64,000 bases of DNA from positions 6,572,001 to 6,636,000 of the forward strand of contig JAKZAP010000005.1 of the NCBI GenBank assembly GCA_023053575.1, in the 5' to 3' direction. The position numbers and the translations under genes were made by a program. The notes beneath the pieces were generated by a model. It ran no database searches. It had not been told where the DNA came from and saw only the letters and a program-made list of their open reading frames with translations. Source of the DNA: Branchinecta lynchi (lineage: Eukaryota > Arthropoda > Branchiopoda > Anostraca > Branchinectidae). Each line of letters starts with the position of its first letter. Positions within the stretch are counted from its first letter, which is position 1. Below are positions 38,101 through 50,100 of this stretch, piece after piece.

Positions 38101-41100
38101 GTAACTATTTGCTTACCATGCTCGGGAGCGTAGTAAGCGTGGTAACTACGAATGGTAACTCCACGTGGAGTGATATTGGCCTAAAATAGAACAAGACCAA
38201 AGGTTTCGATGGGATCCCAAAAGACAATTGGGTCTTGTCTTCGTCAGACTCCTTGAACACTTTTACTACTAAAATTTAGAAGAGGATTAAGGCAAAACAG
38301 CTAATCATATGAGCAAACCAAGTTAACATATGGATTCCGCATGTGTGTTTACCCCTTTAAGTCATATCTATTTTGACGAAGCAGATCGAAACTTCCTGCC
38401 TTACTTCTGCCAATTTTCCGGTTTCGGCGGAATTCCGGAACTACTTGTCCGGCGAAAAAATAAAGCTCAAAAATGAATTCAGCATCCCTCCTTACCCCTA
38501 CATCCAACCTATAATCAACTTCCAATTAAACTTTTACTTTTAACAAATTTTCCGGTTTCAGCCGGATTCCGAGCGATCTATACGTCCGGTGAGAAAATGG
38601 TTGTCATATGCGAATTCAGCATGTCTACTTACCCGCAAATCGAACATCTTATCAAATTTAAATACAACTTTTACTTTAAACAAATTCCCCGGTTTCGGCC
38701 GGATTCCGGCCGAACTAATTGTCCGGCGAGAAAATAATTTTCATATTCGGACTCGGCATGTTTCCTTGCCCCTAAAATATCCCGGTTTTCGCCAGATTCC
38801 GGGTGAACTATTGTCGGGCGAGAAAATAAATTTCATATTCGGATTCAGCATGTTTTCTTACCCCTAATTCGACTATTTCATTAGCTTTTTAAAAATATTT
38901 GTTGTTCCCCTTAATTTTAAACCCCTCCCCCACCCCTAAATACAGAGCTACATAGCCTATCTTCGAACTTGACCTGTACTTTGACCTAAAGAGTCCTCAT
39001 GCCAAGTTTGATCAAAATATCTCAACCCCTTCGAGAGTTATCGTGTTAACAGACGGACGGAAGGACAGACGGACAACTTTACGGGGTCATAGGTATCCCT
39101 CCACTTACGTTTTGGGATCCCAAAAATACGTTCCAGCCTTGACGCCAAGAAGCCAAAATTCGTGACGTCATGCGCAGTAACAACGGTAAGTAGGGTGGAA
39201 CACGCTCTAAGTCACTAGTTCACATATTTAGGAGTGGCTAATGTTTGTATCGCTCTTCGCCTGACAAAATAACGTTGATGTGGCAACACATGTATCAGGC
39301 CTTTGTAGGAGGCGACTTGACCAAAGCCCTACTTGATGCATTACTAACCTGAATGAGCCATTTCACCAGCTGTACAAAAGGTTGAAGAACAGTCGCATCC
39401 CGAACCTTCTTGATGACTAGGGCTGTCAGAGGGGGCTTGTACCATGTTAATCTCTGGCTAGCGGGGTCTTGGATGGTCCTGTAACAACAGCAACAATTAG
39501 ATAAACAAGTTCACTCCAGCTTAAGACAAAGAGTACAGTTGTGTACATTAATAATCAATCCTACCGACTGGTTATGGCTTCTCTCCCATTTTCTGTCATA
39601 TCAATCCACTTCTTTAGCCATCAACGTTTGCGTTAAGACTATATTTTGTACTCTTACCTTTCATCACGACTTAACCCAGATCTGTCGCGGCTTTTTTTGT
39701 ACAAAAGTTCTGCACAAATCCTAAAAGCCCGAATTTCTGCACTATTTCTGCAAGTTTCGGCCGTCCAGAAGGATCAAACCAGGATAAAACTATATGCTAA
39801 ACAATTCGGACCATGTCCGCTATAAATAAATATATGTTAATTGCATCACGGTGGTTGACCTTGATTAAATTTGAGTAATTTGTTTTATTTATTTCGTCGC
39901 AGCAAACCGCACTGAAAGATAGTAGACCTACAGAAGAGGAGCCAGCTGACTGTAAAAGTTTTTTTAATTTATTTGGGAGCATGCCTTCTTTCGTAAACGT
40001 TTTTGCTGCAAAAAAAAAAAGCTAATTAATGCCAATTTAACTCAACTAGTGAAAATGTTACATCTAGTTTAATGGGTAGAGTCGTTTAGCAAATTAAATA
40101 TTCTAGAGGAGCCTAGCAAGTTGCATAGCAAGAGCCTAGCAAGTTGCACAAATCAGACAAAAAAAAAAGAAAGGCAAGAAAGAAAGATTTAAGATTCTTG
40201 AAGATTTACAGACAACAAACATTTTCGATGATTTATGTCGAATTCTGGTTTATGTTTCAAGCTTCTATGGATTTAGCAGCAACTGAATCAACCGTATATG
40301 GACCTTACATTTTATGGCACTTGCCCTTCGGCCAAGTGCCATATAGCGATCGCAATTTCTGTCCGTCCGTCGGTCTGTCCAGGTTTTGCTAGTTCGGGCA
40401 CTTCCACATAACCTAGGACGATGAAACTTGGCAGGCATATCAGGGACCCTAAAAGATTAAGTTGGAAATAGTCACTTCACCGATCTGAGCATCGTGGGGG
40501 GAGTGGAGGGAGGGGGAATCCGGAATCTAGAGGTATTTATAACTTTTGAACGGGTGATCGGATCTTAATGAAACTTGATATTTGGAAAGACCCCGTGTTT
40601 CCGAGGATCCATTCAAAATATGGACCGGATCCGGCGACTTTGGGGGGAGCTGGAGGGGGGGGGGACCGGAAATCTTGGAAAACCCTTAGAGTTGACGGAT
40701 CGGGATGAAACTTGGTGGGTAGAAAAAGCACAAGTCCTAGATACATTGTTGACATGATCGGACTGGATTCGAGCACTGTGGGGGGTCGAGGGGGGGGGGC
40801 GGAATTCCGGTGATCCCGTTATTTCGTACTTCCGGATGTGCTAGGACAATGAAACTTGGCAGGCATATATGGGACCTTAAATCATTAAGCTGGAAATAGT
40901 CACTTCCCCGATCCGAGCATCGTAGGAGGAGTGGAGGGAGGGGGGGTCAGGAATCTTGAGGTATTTATAACTTTCGAACGGGTGATCGGATAGCAATGAA
41001 ATTGGATATTTGGAGAGATCTTGTGCCTCAGAGGACCCCTTTAAAATCCGGACCTGATCCGGTGACTTGGGGGGGGGGGGTGGAGGGGGAAACCGGAATT

Positions 41101-44100
41101 TTTGGGAAACGCTTAGAGTGGACAGATTGAGACGAAACTTGCTCACGTCCTAGATACATCGTCGACATGACCGGGCCGGATTCGGGTACCGTGGGGGAGT
41201 TGGGGGGGGGGGGGGGAATTCGGTGTCCCGCGAGTTTGGAATTAGGACGATGAAATTTGTTAGGCATACCGGGGACATTTATTCAAACTATGTCTACAAC
41301 GGATACGTCAGCTATGATTTTCCATCAGCGATATTTCGGCCCTTCTTGGCAAGGGTCCTCGTCAGGCTGTCAACAGCATGACGAGGACCCTTGCCAAGAA
41401 GGGCCGAAATATCGCTGATGAAAAATCATAGCTGACGTATCCGTTGTAGACATTGTTTGAATAAATGTTTCAAAGTCAGCTTGGGCTCAAAGAATATTTA
41501 CATATCGGGGACCCGAATAGACTGCCTTGAGAATAGTTGTTTCCCCGATCCGACCATCGTAAGGGGCGTGGAGGGATGGGGAATCCGGAATATAGTGGCA
41601 TGCATAATTTTTGAACGGGTGATCGGATTTGAATGAAACTTGGAAAGTAGAAAGAGCTATCGTCTCAGATGTTCCACGTGAAGTCCGGACCGGATCCGAT
41701 ACTTGTGCGGGGAGTTTGATTGGGCCACTGGAAATCTCGTGAAACGCTTAGAGTCGAGGGATTGCGATAGAATTTGGTAAAAAAAAAAAATAAGCATAAG
41801 CCATGTAGACACATTCTTGACAGAACCTTACCGGGAATGTTTGGGGGGAATTGGGGGAGATTTCCCGGAATTCGAGTGATCGCGAGTTACGACACTTGGC
41901 GGGCATGTGTCAATATCACTCTGGTCAAATAGACTTAAGAACCCGTCACGATGCCCTAAGAAAACTTCCGTTCCTGGATCCGAACGTTGTTGAGGGAGCT
42001 AAGGGAATGGGAATACGGAAATTACTGACTTGCGTAGGTTGCGAACAGGTGGTCCGACTCGAGTGAAACTCTATGGGTGATAAGAACGGATGACCTAGGT
42101 ACGCAAAACATGTTTCTGGACCACTTGCAGCCACGGTTGCGGGAGTTGCGGGGGGGGGGGGGGGTCCGGAAACTTGACGTGCACAAAAACCAAACGAATG
42201 GGCCGAATGGGATGCAAGTTGGACAGTACCGAGTTTATGTGTCCCAGATTCGTTATTTGGCAACCGAATCTATTTGGTCACAGAGGGAGAGTTGGAGGGA
42301 GAGTCCGGAAATTCTGTGGCTCGCCGAGGGGTCACGAGTGGAGCTATTTTAATGAAACTTGGAAAGTAGAGAGATCATATGCAGCAGATGACATATTTTA
42401 GGGTTCGGACCGAATCCGAGCAGGGTGCAAAATGCTCAGATTCGAGTGAAACTTGATAGGCGGTAAGAGAAGATGCTTTAGATGATTAATTTATGTGTCC
42501 GAACCTGATTAGGTCATGGCAGGGGGATTTGGAGGGGGGGGTGGGTACCGGAAATAGAGTAGCACGTTTGGGAATCAAACGAGTGGACCTAAACTTAAAA
42601 GGTAGAAAAGTAATATGCCCTAGATGATCCGACGCAATGCCAGAAATACTCAGACTCGAGTGAAACTAGATATCCTATTTCTAGGTCCGAACCTAGGGTG
42701 GTTGAAGGTGGTATTTTGTGACATTCTCATCTACTTTCTTGCATCACCTACTCGTAACAAGTGCCATATGAGCTCGTAGCTCTTGTTATTTCTTAAACCT
42801 CACCTGTCTCAAACATGGCGATATACATAATAAAAAAAAGGTCAACGTGCATCGCTGTAAAAAAAAAAGAATAAATAAGGAGAGAACTGAGAAGACTTGA
42901 ATCTAGCTGCGTAGTTTTTTTGCGATTCCGATTTACCGGGCGTGGAGCGTCCCCGGTGCATGTCCCGACGACAGAGTAATACATTGGTGCTGGTTCTTCT
43001 GATCGCCGTTCGTCGCGTCAATGAAGTGCGTAGAATTGCGCGAAAAGAAAGAGGTAAACATTTTGCCCTTCTCACTAAAGCTGCCGCAGCTACCACCAGT
43101 CTGAAGAAATGAGATGCGGGGCTACTGTACTGCGAGCATTCTAACATTTAAGGATGACGAAAATAAAGACACGGAGGGACCAACAGGAATGTGGACCCAA
43201 CGTCAATTCAAGTTTAAAGAAGGAAGGGACACACTTATAAATATTTTCACTCTAAATTTAGAAAGTCAGTTAGAATATCCGTCCCACGAGAAGAACAATT
43301 TACATTCGTTTCGATTCTTCATACAAAAACACTTACTAAATTTCTATGGCAGATCCCTAGTGATGAAAAAACAGACTGTTAAAAGCATAGACAATGACAA
43401 ATTTAGCCAGATGTATAGTGCAACTACCCGAGATAATGATATACATTGTGACCAAGAATAATAAGTTGTTATGACAAATGGCAACGTTTTGAATGATATA
43501 TCTTACAATTATTAATACAATAATCAGTTATTAATTTAAAATTAGGGAATACTTTATAGCCAACTCTTTTTCGCAACTACACGAGAAAATAGTATGCATT
43601 AAATTTCGTTTAGAGAGTACCGTACAAACTTAAAAATAGAACATATAAACTTTTTGTTTTAATCCCGCGTGTAATCCCATCCTTACTTGTTTGAGATTGA
43701 ACTAAAGTAAGTGGCTAAGTCTCGAGTTCCAACTCAGTGACATCAATACAAAAATTACCTAACAGTTTACCCTGCTTTAACGTCACTTACACTTTCGTCT
43801 TAAAAAAAACTACTTTCTTTTTACACATCGAAACTCGAATAAAAAATAATAATCTGAACTAAATGCATGCGTGTTCGGTATATGCCTCATCGGTCCCGTT
43901 GCTTAATTGCTCCCTGAGACATCAAATCCCACATTCCCTTGGGCATCATTGTGAAAGGTCGTGATAAAATAAGCTTCTTATTACAAATCTGACCCGAGAG
44001 AGTATAATCCGTACAGAAATCAGCTCTGTTTGAACAACCCGCCTTTTTTAACTGCTTCATCACGTTCGCTCTAGAGGTAATGCTTTACAATATAAGAGAC

Positions 44101-47100
44101 CACACACGAAGCTCCACCCCCGGTAAATCAGAATCGCAAAAAAAACTTACATAGCTTGCTGACATCGAGGTTATGCGAGTTCTCAATCTCCCCTTTCTTG
44201 CTGTAATATCGCACCTTTCTTGCGAATGTTAACCAGTACCAAAAAAAAATCCGCTTACTTCATTTTCAATTTTCTAAATAATCGCTTCGCCTCCCTGCCT
44301 TAACCCACATTCAAAATATCTGATCAACTAAAAAGGGGCATGAAGAGTTTCAATGAAATACGAAAGGAAAATAATTATTCGCAATAAGTTATTCGATTCA
44401 GATATTGACAGATCATGATGTCTTGTTGAATTTGTAGTTTTTTCTTGTACTATTTTTTTCAATTTGCTCCGTCTCTGAATATGAATTAATGAATAAATTC
44501 CACGAAAAAACGTGAGCCACTGAGACGAAAAGGAAAAAGAACTATGAATTTACTTCGTCCCATCTTATCAACTAACCATTCCTGCGTCATAATTCCCTAT
44601 CCAAAAATTTCTTCCCTTAAATCTTTCCGCTCATGACGTTCACGCAGAAAGTGGAACACATCCCCGTTCCATTAACCCCACATTGGGCATGTGTCGCCCT
44701 TTTTGATGGGTCACAGATATAATTATTATTATTATTAAAAATATAGGCTTACTCATAACCAAATTTCCCTTGGTCTACTCCACTGTCGTAAGATGATCCA
44801 GCAGAAAGAAATCTCTTCTTTTCCCCCTGCACTTTCCACCACAAACCACTCCACATTTCCCAAACAGGTTCAACAGTACACTGGTCAGATCACAAGCAAT
44901 TGTGCTGGGATCATGATAGCTGTAAATTGTAATCCAATCTGATCTTTTATGACAATCAAGTAAATGGCGTAACACAGCGGTAAAAAAGAATAGCCGGGCC
45001 TAATTTGAATAAACACGAAGAAGTCGATACTTGGAGGAAAAAAGGAAAATCATGGGTTTAAGGACAAGGTTAGGCGTGCCACAGTTTTCTGCTAAGACTA
45101 CCAGAGCGGAAACACAATGCACGATCGGTAGCGTTAAGTACATTAAACCCTTTCGATAGACTTGTTTCATTACTTCCGGATTGAGGAAGTAAATTAAAGT
45201 TTCCATTAAATGATGAAGTACGAGGTCGACTATATCTTTTAAAAGAATATCGGTTAGTAGGGAGACGTACTGAGGAACCTTGAACGGACCAACCACCGCC
45301 ATCAAAGAGGAACTGTCTGGAGTTGCTTACGTGGGACACGTCCACAAAATCGCTAGCATCTTAGGGAAAAAGGTGAAATGTCTTAAATTTAGGATTCGCG
45401 CTCCGCGGCTGAACCACATCAATTCTATCTCTGAAGGTTCACAGGGGCTCGGACTTCATCAACCTGATGCTAGTAGGACCCCCCCCCCCCGTGCTAAAAT
45501 TAAATCCTGAACCCCAACAAGATCCATAAATGGTATCTTCCCTAACCCGCAGCGAAGTTTGTTTCTAGAGATAGGACAGATTATGGTTGATATTATCACT
45601 TTTCGAAGTTCGATGAGTCAACTAGCGACAGAAACCACCCACAATCGACAGGGACTGTGAACGCAACTGTAGCTTTTCATCTGCAAAACCCTAAAACCAG
45701 CCAACATAAGTAACAAATGACAGAAATCGCATTAACCTTTTATGATTTCATCCATCTCCTAGGTCATTGATTATTCAGTAGGTTGATCGCAACAAAACAT
45801 GGCGGATTGTTAACCAGAAATGATATAAAAGCTTAAATTATTGCAATAAACAGACGCTGTCCAATTGCCTACTTGGCATTTTTTACGCTTCACTCACACA
45901 ACACATAGTCAGAAGTTTCATAATAGTGGTTGCACAGTTTCAACAGATAATACTTGGAATGTTATATCTTGTGTTTTTATAAACCTTATGCATGATAAGA
46001 ATTTACCAAGACGAGCCGAAAACCATCTGCTGACATTTCAGATATTATGATGATAAACAGAAAAGTCCGCAGATGTTTTTCCGGCGGTGTTTCGGTTTTT
46101 CAGGTATGCATAGCCTAACATTCAATGTGTAACTTTTGCAAAATCAAGTGTTATCCCAAGTGTTATCTATAGGAACTGAGAATCCTTGTGTTATCTGTTA
46201 TAGAACTTTGATTCTTCTTCTCTTAGTTATCTTCTGCTCCGAGCTGCGTACACGCGCCTACGATGAACACTTTACGGGAGTTCACCAGATAGGAGGATTC
46301 CTTAAGCTTTCGATGAAGCATCGAGAAAGGTTTATTTAGTTGGAATTTGGCGAAAAGATATGTTTATGTTTTGTTTTGTCTTTTTTATACTGTATTGCCA
46401 TGGCCCTCGGGATTTTTGTGCAAATATTTATCATATCATATATTTCATATCATCGCATGTGTGAGAATGCTTCTGAACTAGCTCCTTTAAGCTACACTGT
46501 CAGAAGTTTCGTAACAGGTAACTCCAAGGATGCCCAGTTTCAACAGACAACACTTGGGATGTAATCTGTCATGATTTTGAAAACGTTATGCATTAAATGT
46601 TATTCATAACAAGCAATGCCAGGAAGAGACGAAAAAACCATCTGCTGACTTTCAGATACCATGGCGACAAACAAAAAAATCAGCACTTCTGACAGAGAGT
46701 AGTAAATTTAAGGAATGAAAAGAAATGTAGTGTGAATATTAGCATACATTTCCTAACACGCAAATACCTCAATCATACCTGGCTCTTTATAAACCTGATA
46801 TAAACCTCTTTATAAATGATTATAAATTTCACCTTGGCTCGGAAATTTTCATCCTATAAAAGCATTGACTCTAAGCCGAGTAAAATTGAGCACAAACAGG
46901 ATGGGCTAGTAAAACTATTTTGGCAACGCACTAACGACTGACAAGAGAATCAACGAAACAAAGCGTCTTTCTTGTCTGTCCTAAAGGCTATACTTCAAAT
47001 ATAGAATTTTTACTCGATCGGAAAAACCCGTTTTATTCTTGAGAAAGATCACTCCTATGTTCCTCCATAATGCATCATAATGACATCCGGAACAGATTGA

Positions 47101-50100
47101 ATCATCTTAAAAACTAAACCCCAGGAATGCTGGGGACAACGAACCGGATATTATGCCAGGTTTGTTATGCAGAATAGGCCTGTTTTAACAACAGAAGCTT
47201 TTTGTTTCATGAAGTGCCTTTTCATGTTGTCACGTCCATACGAGGGGATAGTCACTTGTCGCCTTGTGGGGGGAAGGGGATTTTATACCCAATTGGCACA
47301 CCCCATAAGCATTTCTAGTGTAAACCAAAATGACTGAAATCCTACCTCTTATTTTTATTTAATGTTTTTTTTTATCAACCTTTTTTATATTTCAACTAAA
47401 AGTCGCAATAGGAACTACTGACACGTACGACAACAACGTTTTCGTTCACCAGATCAGCTTACCAGTTTAGCTGATTGGAAACTCGGCCAACTATCCGCAT
47501 TTTGAACAATGTGAAACGCACAAGGAGTACAACTAATTCGGCTAAACGGTAACATCTCTATCATATAACATCGAACCGACCTTGCCCAAAAACTAGGAAA
47601 CTCGACCGAGGTCTATTCATCGAGCTGAAACCTACCACCTCTAGTCCAAAGTAACAGTTCCAATTGGCCCCACCTCCCCAAATCGGGACATCTTTAAAAA
47701 TTTTACGGATGGGCAGGTCGACCACAGCCACGTCACTGCAAGTCATTGCCAAAAAATTAGAGAAACGGCACAGGAACTAGGAAGGAGTAAAGTCCGGAAG
47801 CCGGAAGTGCAATTTGAAAAAAATTATACCGACGCGAAGGACGCGTAACGCTAGCGATTAGCACCGCAGTTAGTAGATTAGTGGGTGAGCACACGGGAAG
47901 CAGGCCGTTAGACAAACCGCGATCACTCCTTCATGTAAGTTTTTTTACTTTTCAATTTCTTTTATAGAGATAATTTTCTCAGCCTGACCAACATTACAAA
48001 TTTCTTTCGAAAATGAAGCAGAAAGTCCTTCTGGTTGACATACCATAGACCTTAGATACTGCTGACTGAGTGGGCAGGCTACACTTTACGCAAATAAAAG
48101 GCCGTATTTTGGCACATCAAAGGCTTACCTGTATTTGTGAAATGTCTGATTCCAATAGAAGCAATGGGGAGAATCTTCAGAAATTAATTACTTGATAAAT
48201 TCTGTATGAGAAAAATATTGAAATGGGCCTTCTATGACCCTATGGTCAAGAAAGAGGACCCCTGCCAGATAGGCTGAAATATCGCTACATTGGATTTCAG
48301 TTGACTCATCCGTTGAAGTGGGTGTCCCACCGCCACCGTATGTTTGTCGCCACCCAGGAAATCTTGCATCCTCAAGAGGATTAGTTGGGTCAGAGGAAAG
48401 GTCAAATGTTTTGGTAGGTCCACGTACCGCCACCGTATGTTCACCGCCAACTCATTAGTGCAGGTAGTTGGTTCAGGAAATTCCACATCTAAATTCTTAA
48501 ACGCGAACCACCACCACCGCTAACTCTGCGTTAATCCGAGCTAATACGAAGACTGAGATTAGTGTTTCAAATATTTTTTTACTTTAGGTCCAATTATAAA
48601 GATATGTCAAATTTTGACCAATTTGGCACATGCGTCCAATTAAAGAAGCTTGGAAAATGTGGTTATGGGCGCAGTCAGGCCCGCGCCCTTCACGGGGCTT
48701 AGTAACAATGAACTCTGCGTTCCCCCGGTAAAACGGCCCTGGCCATACCGATATCCTTCAAGCATTTGTCAACTATTTGACAAACAAAAACACTGCTACC
48801 TATCCGTTTGGCGGAAAGAAAAATAAATGAAAATGCCCGCAAGGATGAACTTATTACGTGTTGATATCTGTAGGCTACGTCACAGATATTACAGTGTTAA
48901 CTGTGCCATGATGATTCATCATGCTTAAGGAAGGAAATTTAGAATCCCAGCGTCACTAAGGTTGGAGTTTTGTTTTATGGTTAATGGGTATGTCAGCGTT
49001 CATACGTTGTATCTTTATTGATTGATTGTATCTGTAGTTAGTTGACTTCTAAGGTCCGACCTTTTCGTGTTCTGCGCTCTGCCCGAGTTCCGCAAACTTT
49101 CATTTCGAAGAAGTAGTAATATCAACAAACGAACCTGAATCAAACGGCACACCCGGGTGGTGAGCTACGGGGTTAGCCACCTGCGAGCAGAAAACCTGAG
49201 GGAAGTGAATGTATATGCGTTTTTTTCAGCGTGTATTGCACTTTCGGGGAAGGAAGAGGTGACTAACTGATTTCGTTCTGTTACAACCTTCTTAGTTTTT
49301 TACTAAAAAATATATTTGGAAAGAAACTGACATTACATTTTTTCATTGGTAACTACCCTGGGTAAGCCTTTTGGTTGAAACGTTGCGTTTTGTTCAATAG
49401 TCACGTTGACTTGTCTTGGTCTAATTCTGAGTACAACGTGCGAACTTGCGTCACGAAGCTCCAACATGCTTTATATTGCTTTCCAAACTCTTCTTTATAT
49501 CGTCTTGTTTTTTTTTTCTACTATTTAGTCAGAACGAAATTTGGCGCAGTTTGCTTAGAGGAAGGAGGTGGGATCCCTCCCTTCTTCAACCCTCTATTCC
49601 CTTCACAGACGGCCGAGATTCACGCCAGGATTTGCCCGTCCGCTGCTTTCGCCATAGTGAGCTGCCCAGCTTGCGTCTTAACTCAAGTACAAGTAAGTAG
49701 TTAGCAAGTAGTACAGTCTGTTAGAAGCCTATAAATTCCGCCAGAAGAACGAAAGCTTCACTGCACTAAACGGATACTTCAGCTGGGATATATTCTACCG
49801 ATATTTCGGCCCTTTTTTTCAAGGGTCGTATTCAGGCTCAAGTTAGAAAAGCGACACTCTGATCAAGAAATGGGACCCTTGCCAAAAGAGCCGAAATATC
49901 GCTAGAATGAATCTCCGCTGAGTTATCCTTCTGGCGCGGTCAAATATGATTCGCAGTCAGCGGTATACTTGTAACGAGAGATTCTCTCGCCCAACTTCTA
50001 CTGAAAGCGTACTGAAGCCGGCGGCATAACCTCAACTAGGGTCAGAAGAAGGTTTATACTCACATGACCATCGCCGAGTTCTTCATGATTCTTCCACATG

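Larger units (their letters stand above)
37117..39348 (-). other. NADK: NADK intron 3
   Basis: 2.2 kb, mostly a MITE fragment (37378-37545) and a full MITE split by a tandem-repeat element (37999-39207). 37690-37830 holds a small hairpin (CAACGCAAGAAT...ATTCTTGCATTG). Confidence 0.65.
39479..50063 (-). other. NADK: NADK intron 2 (10.6 kb)
   Basis: Holds an old inverted tandem-repeat element (40313-42787), MULE-like copy 2, ACTGTCAG relatives, LINE tail and fold-back arms. 39479-40312, 44740-45900, 46700-47760 and 48320-49767 show no recognised element. Confidence 0.65.

Noticed and set aside
42793..43461. Open frames in the MULE-like copy
   Set aside because: They are not preserved in the collinear copy at 3067-4627.
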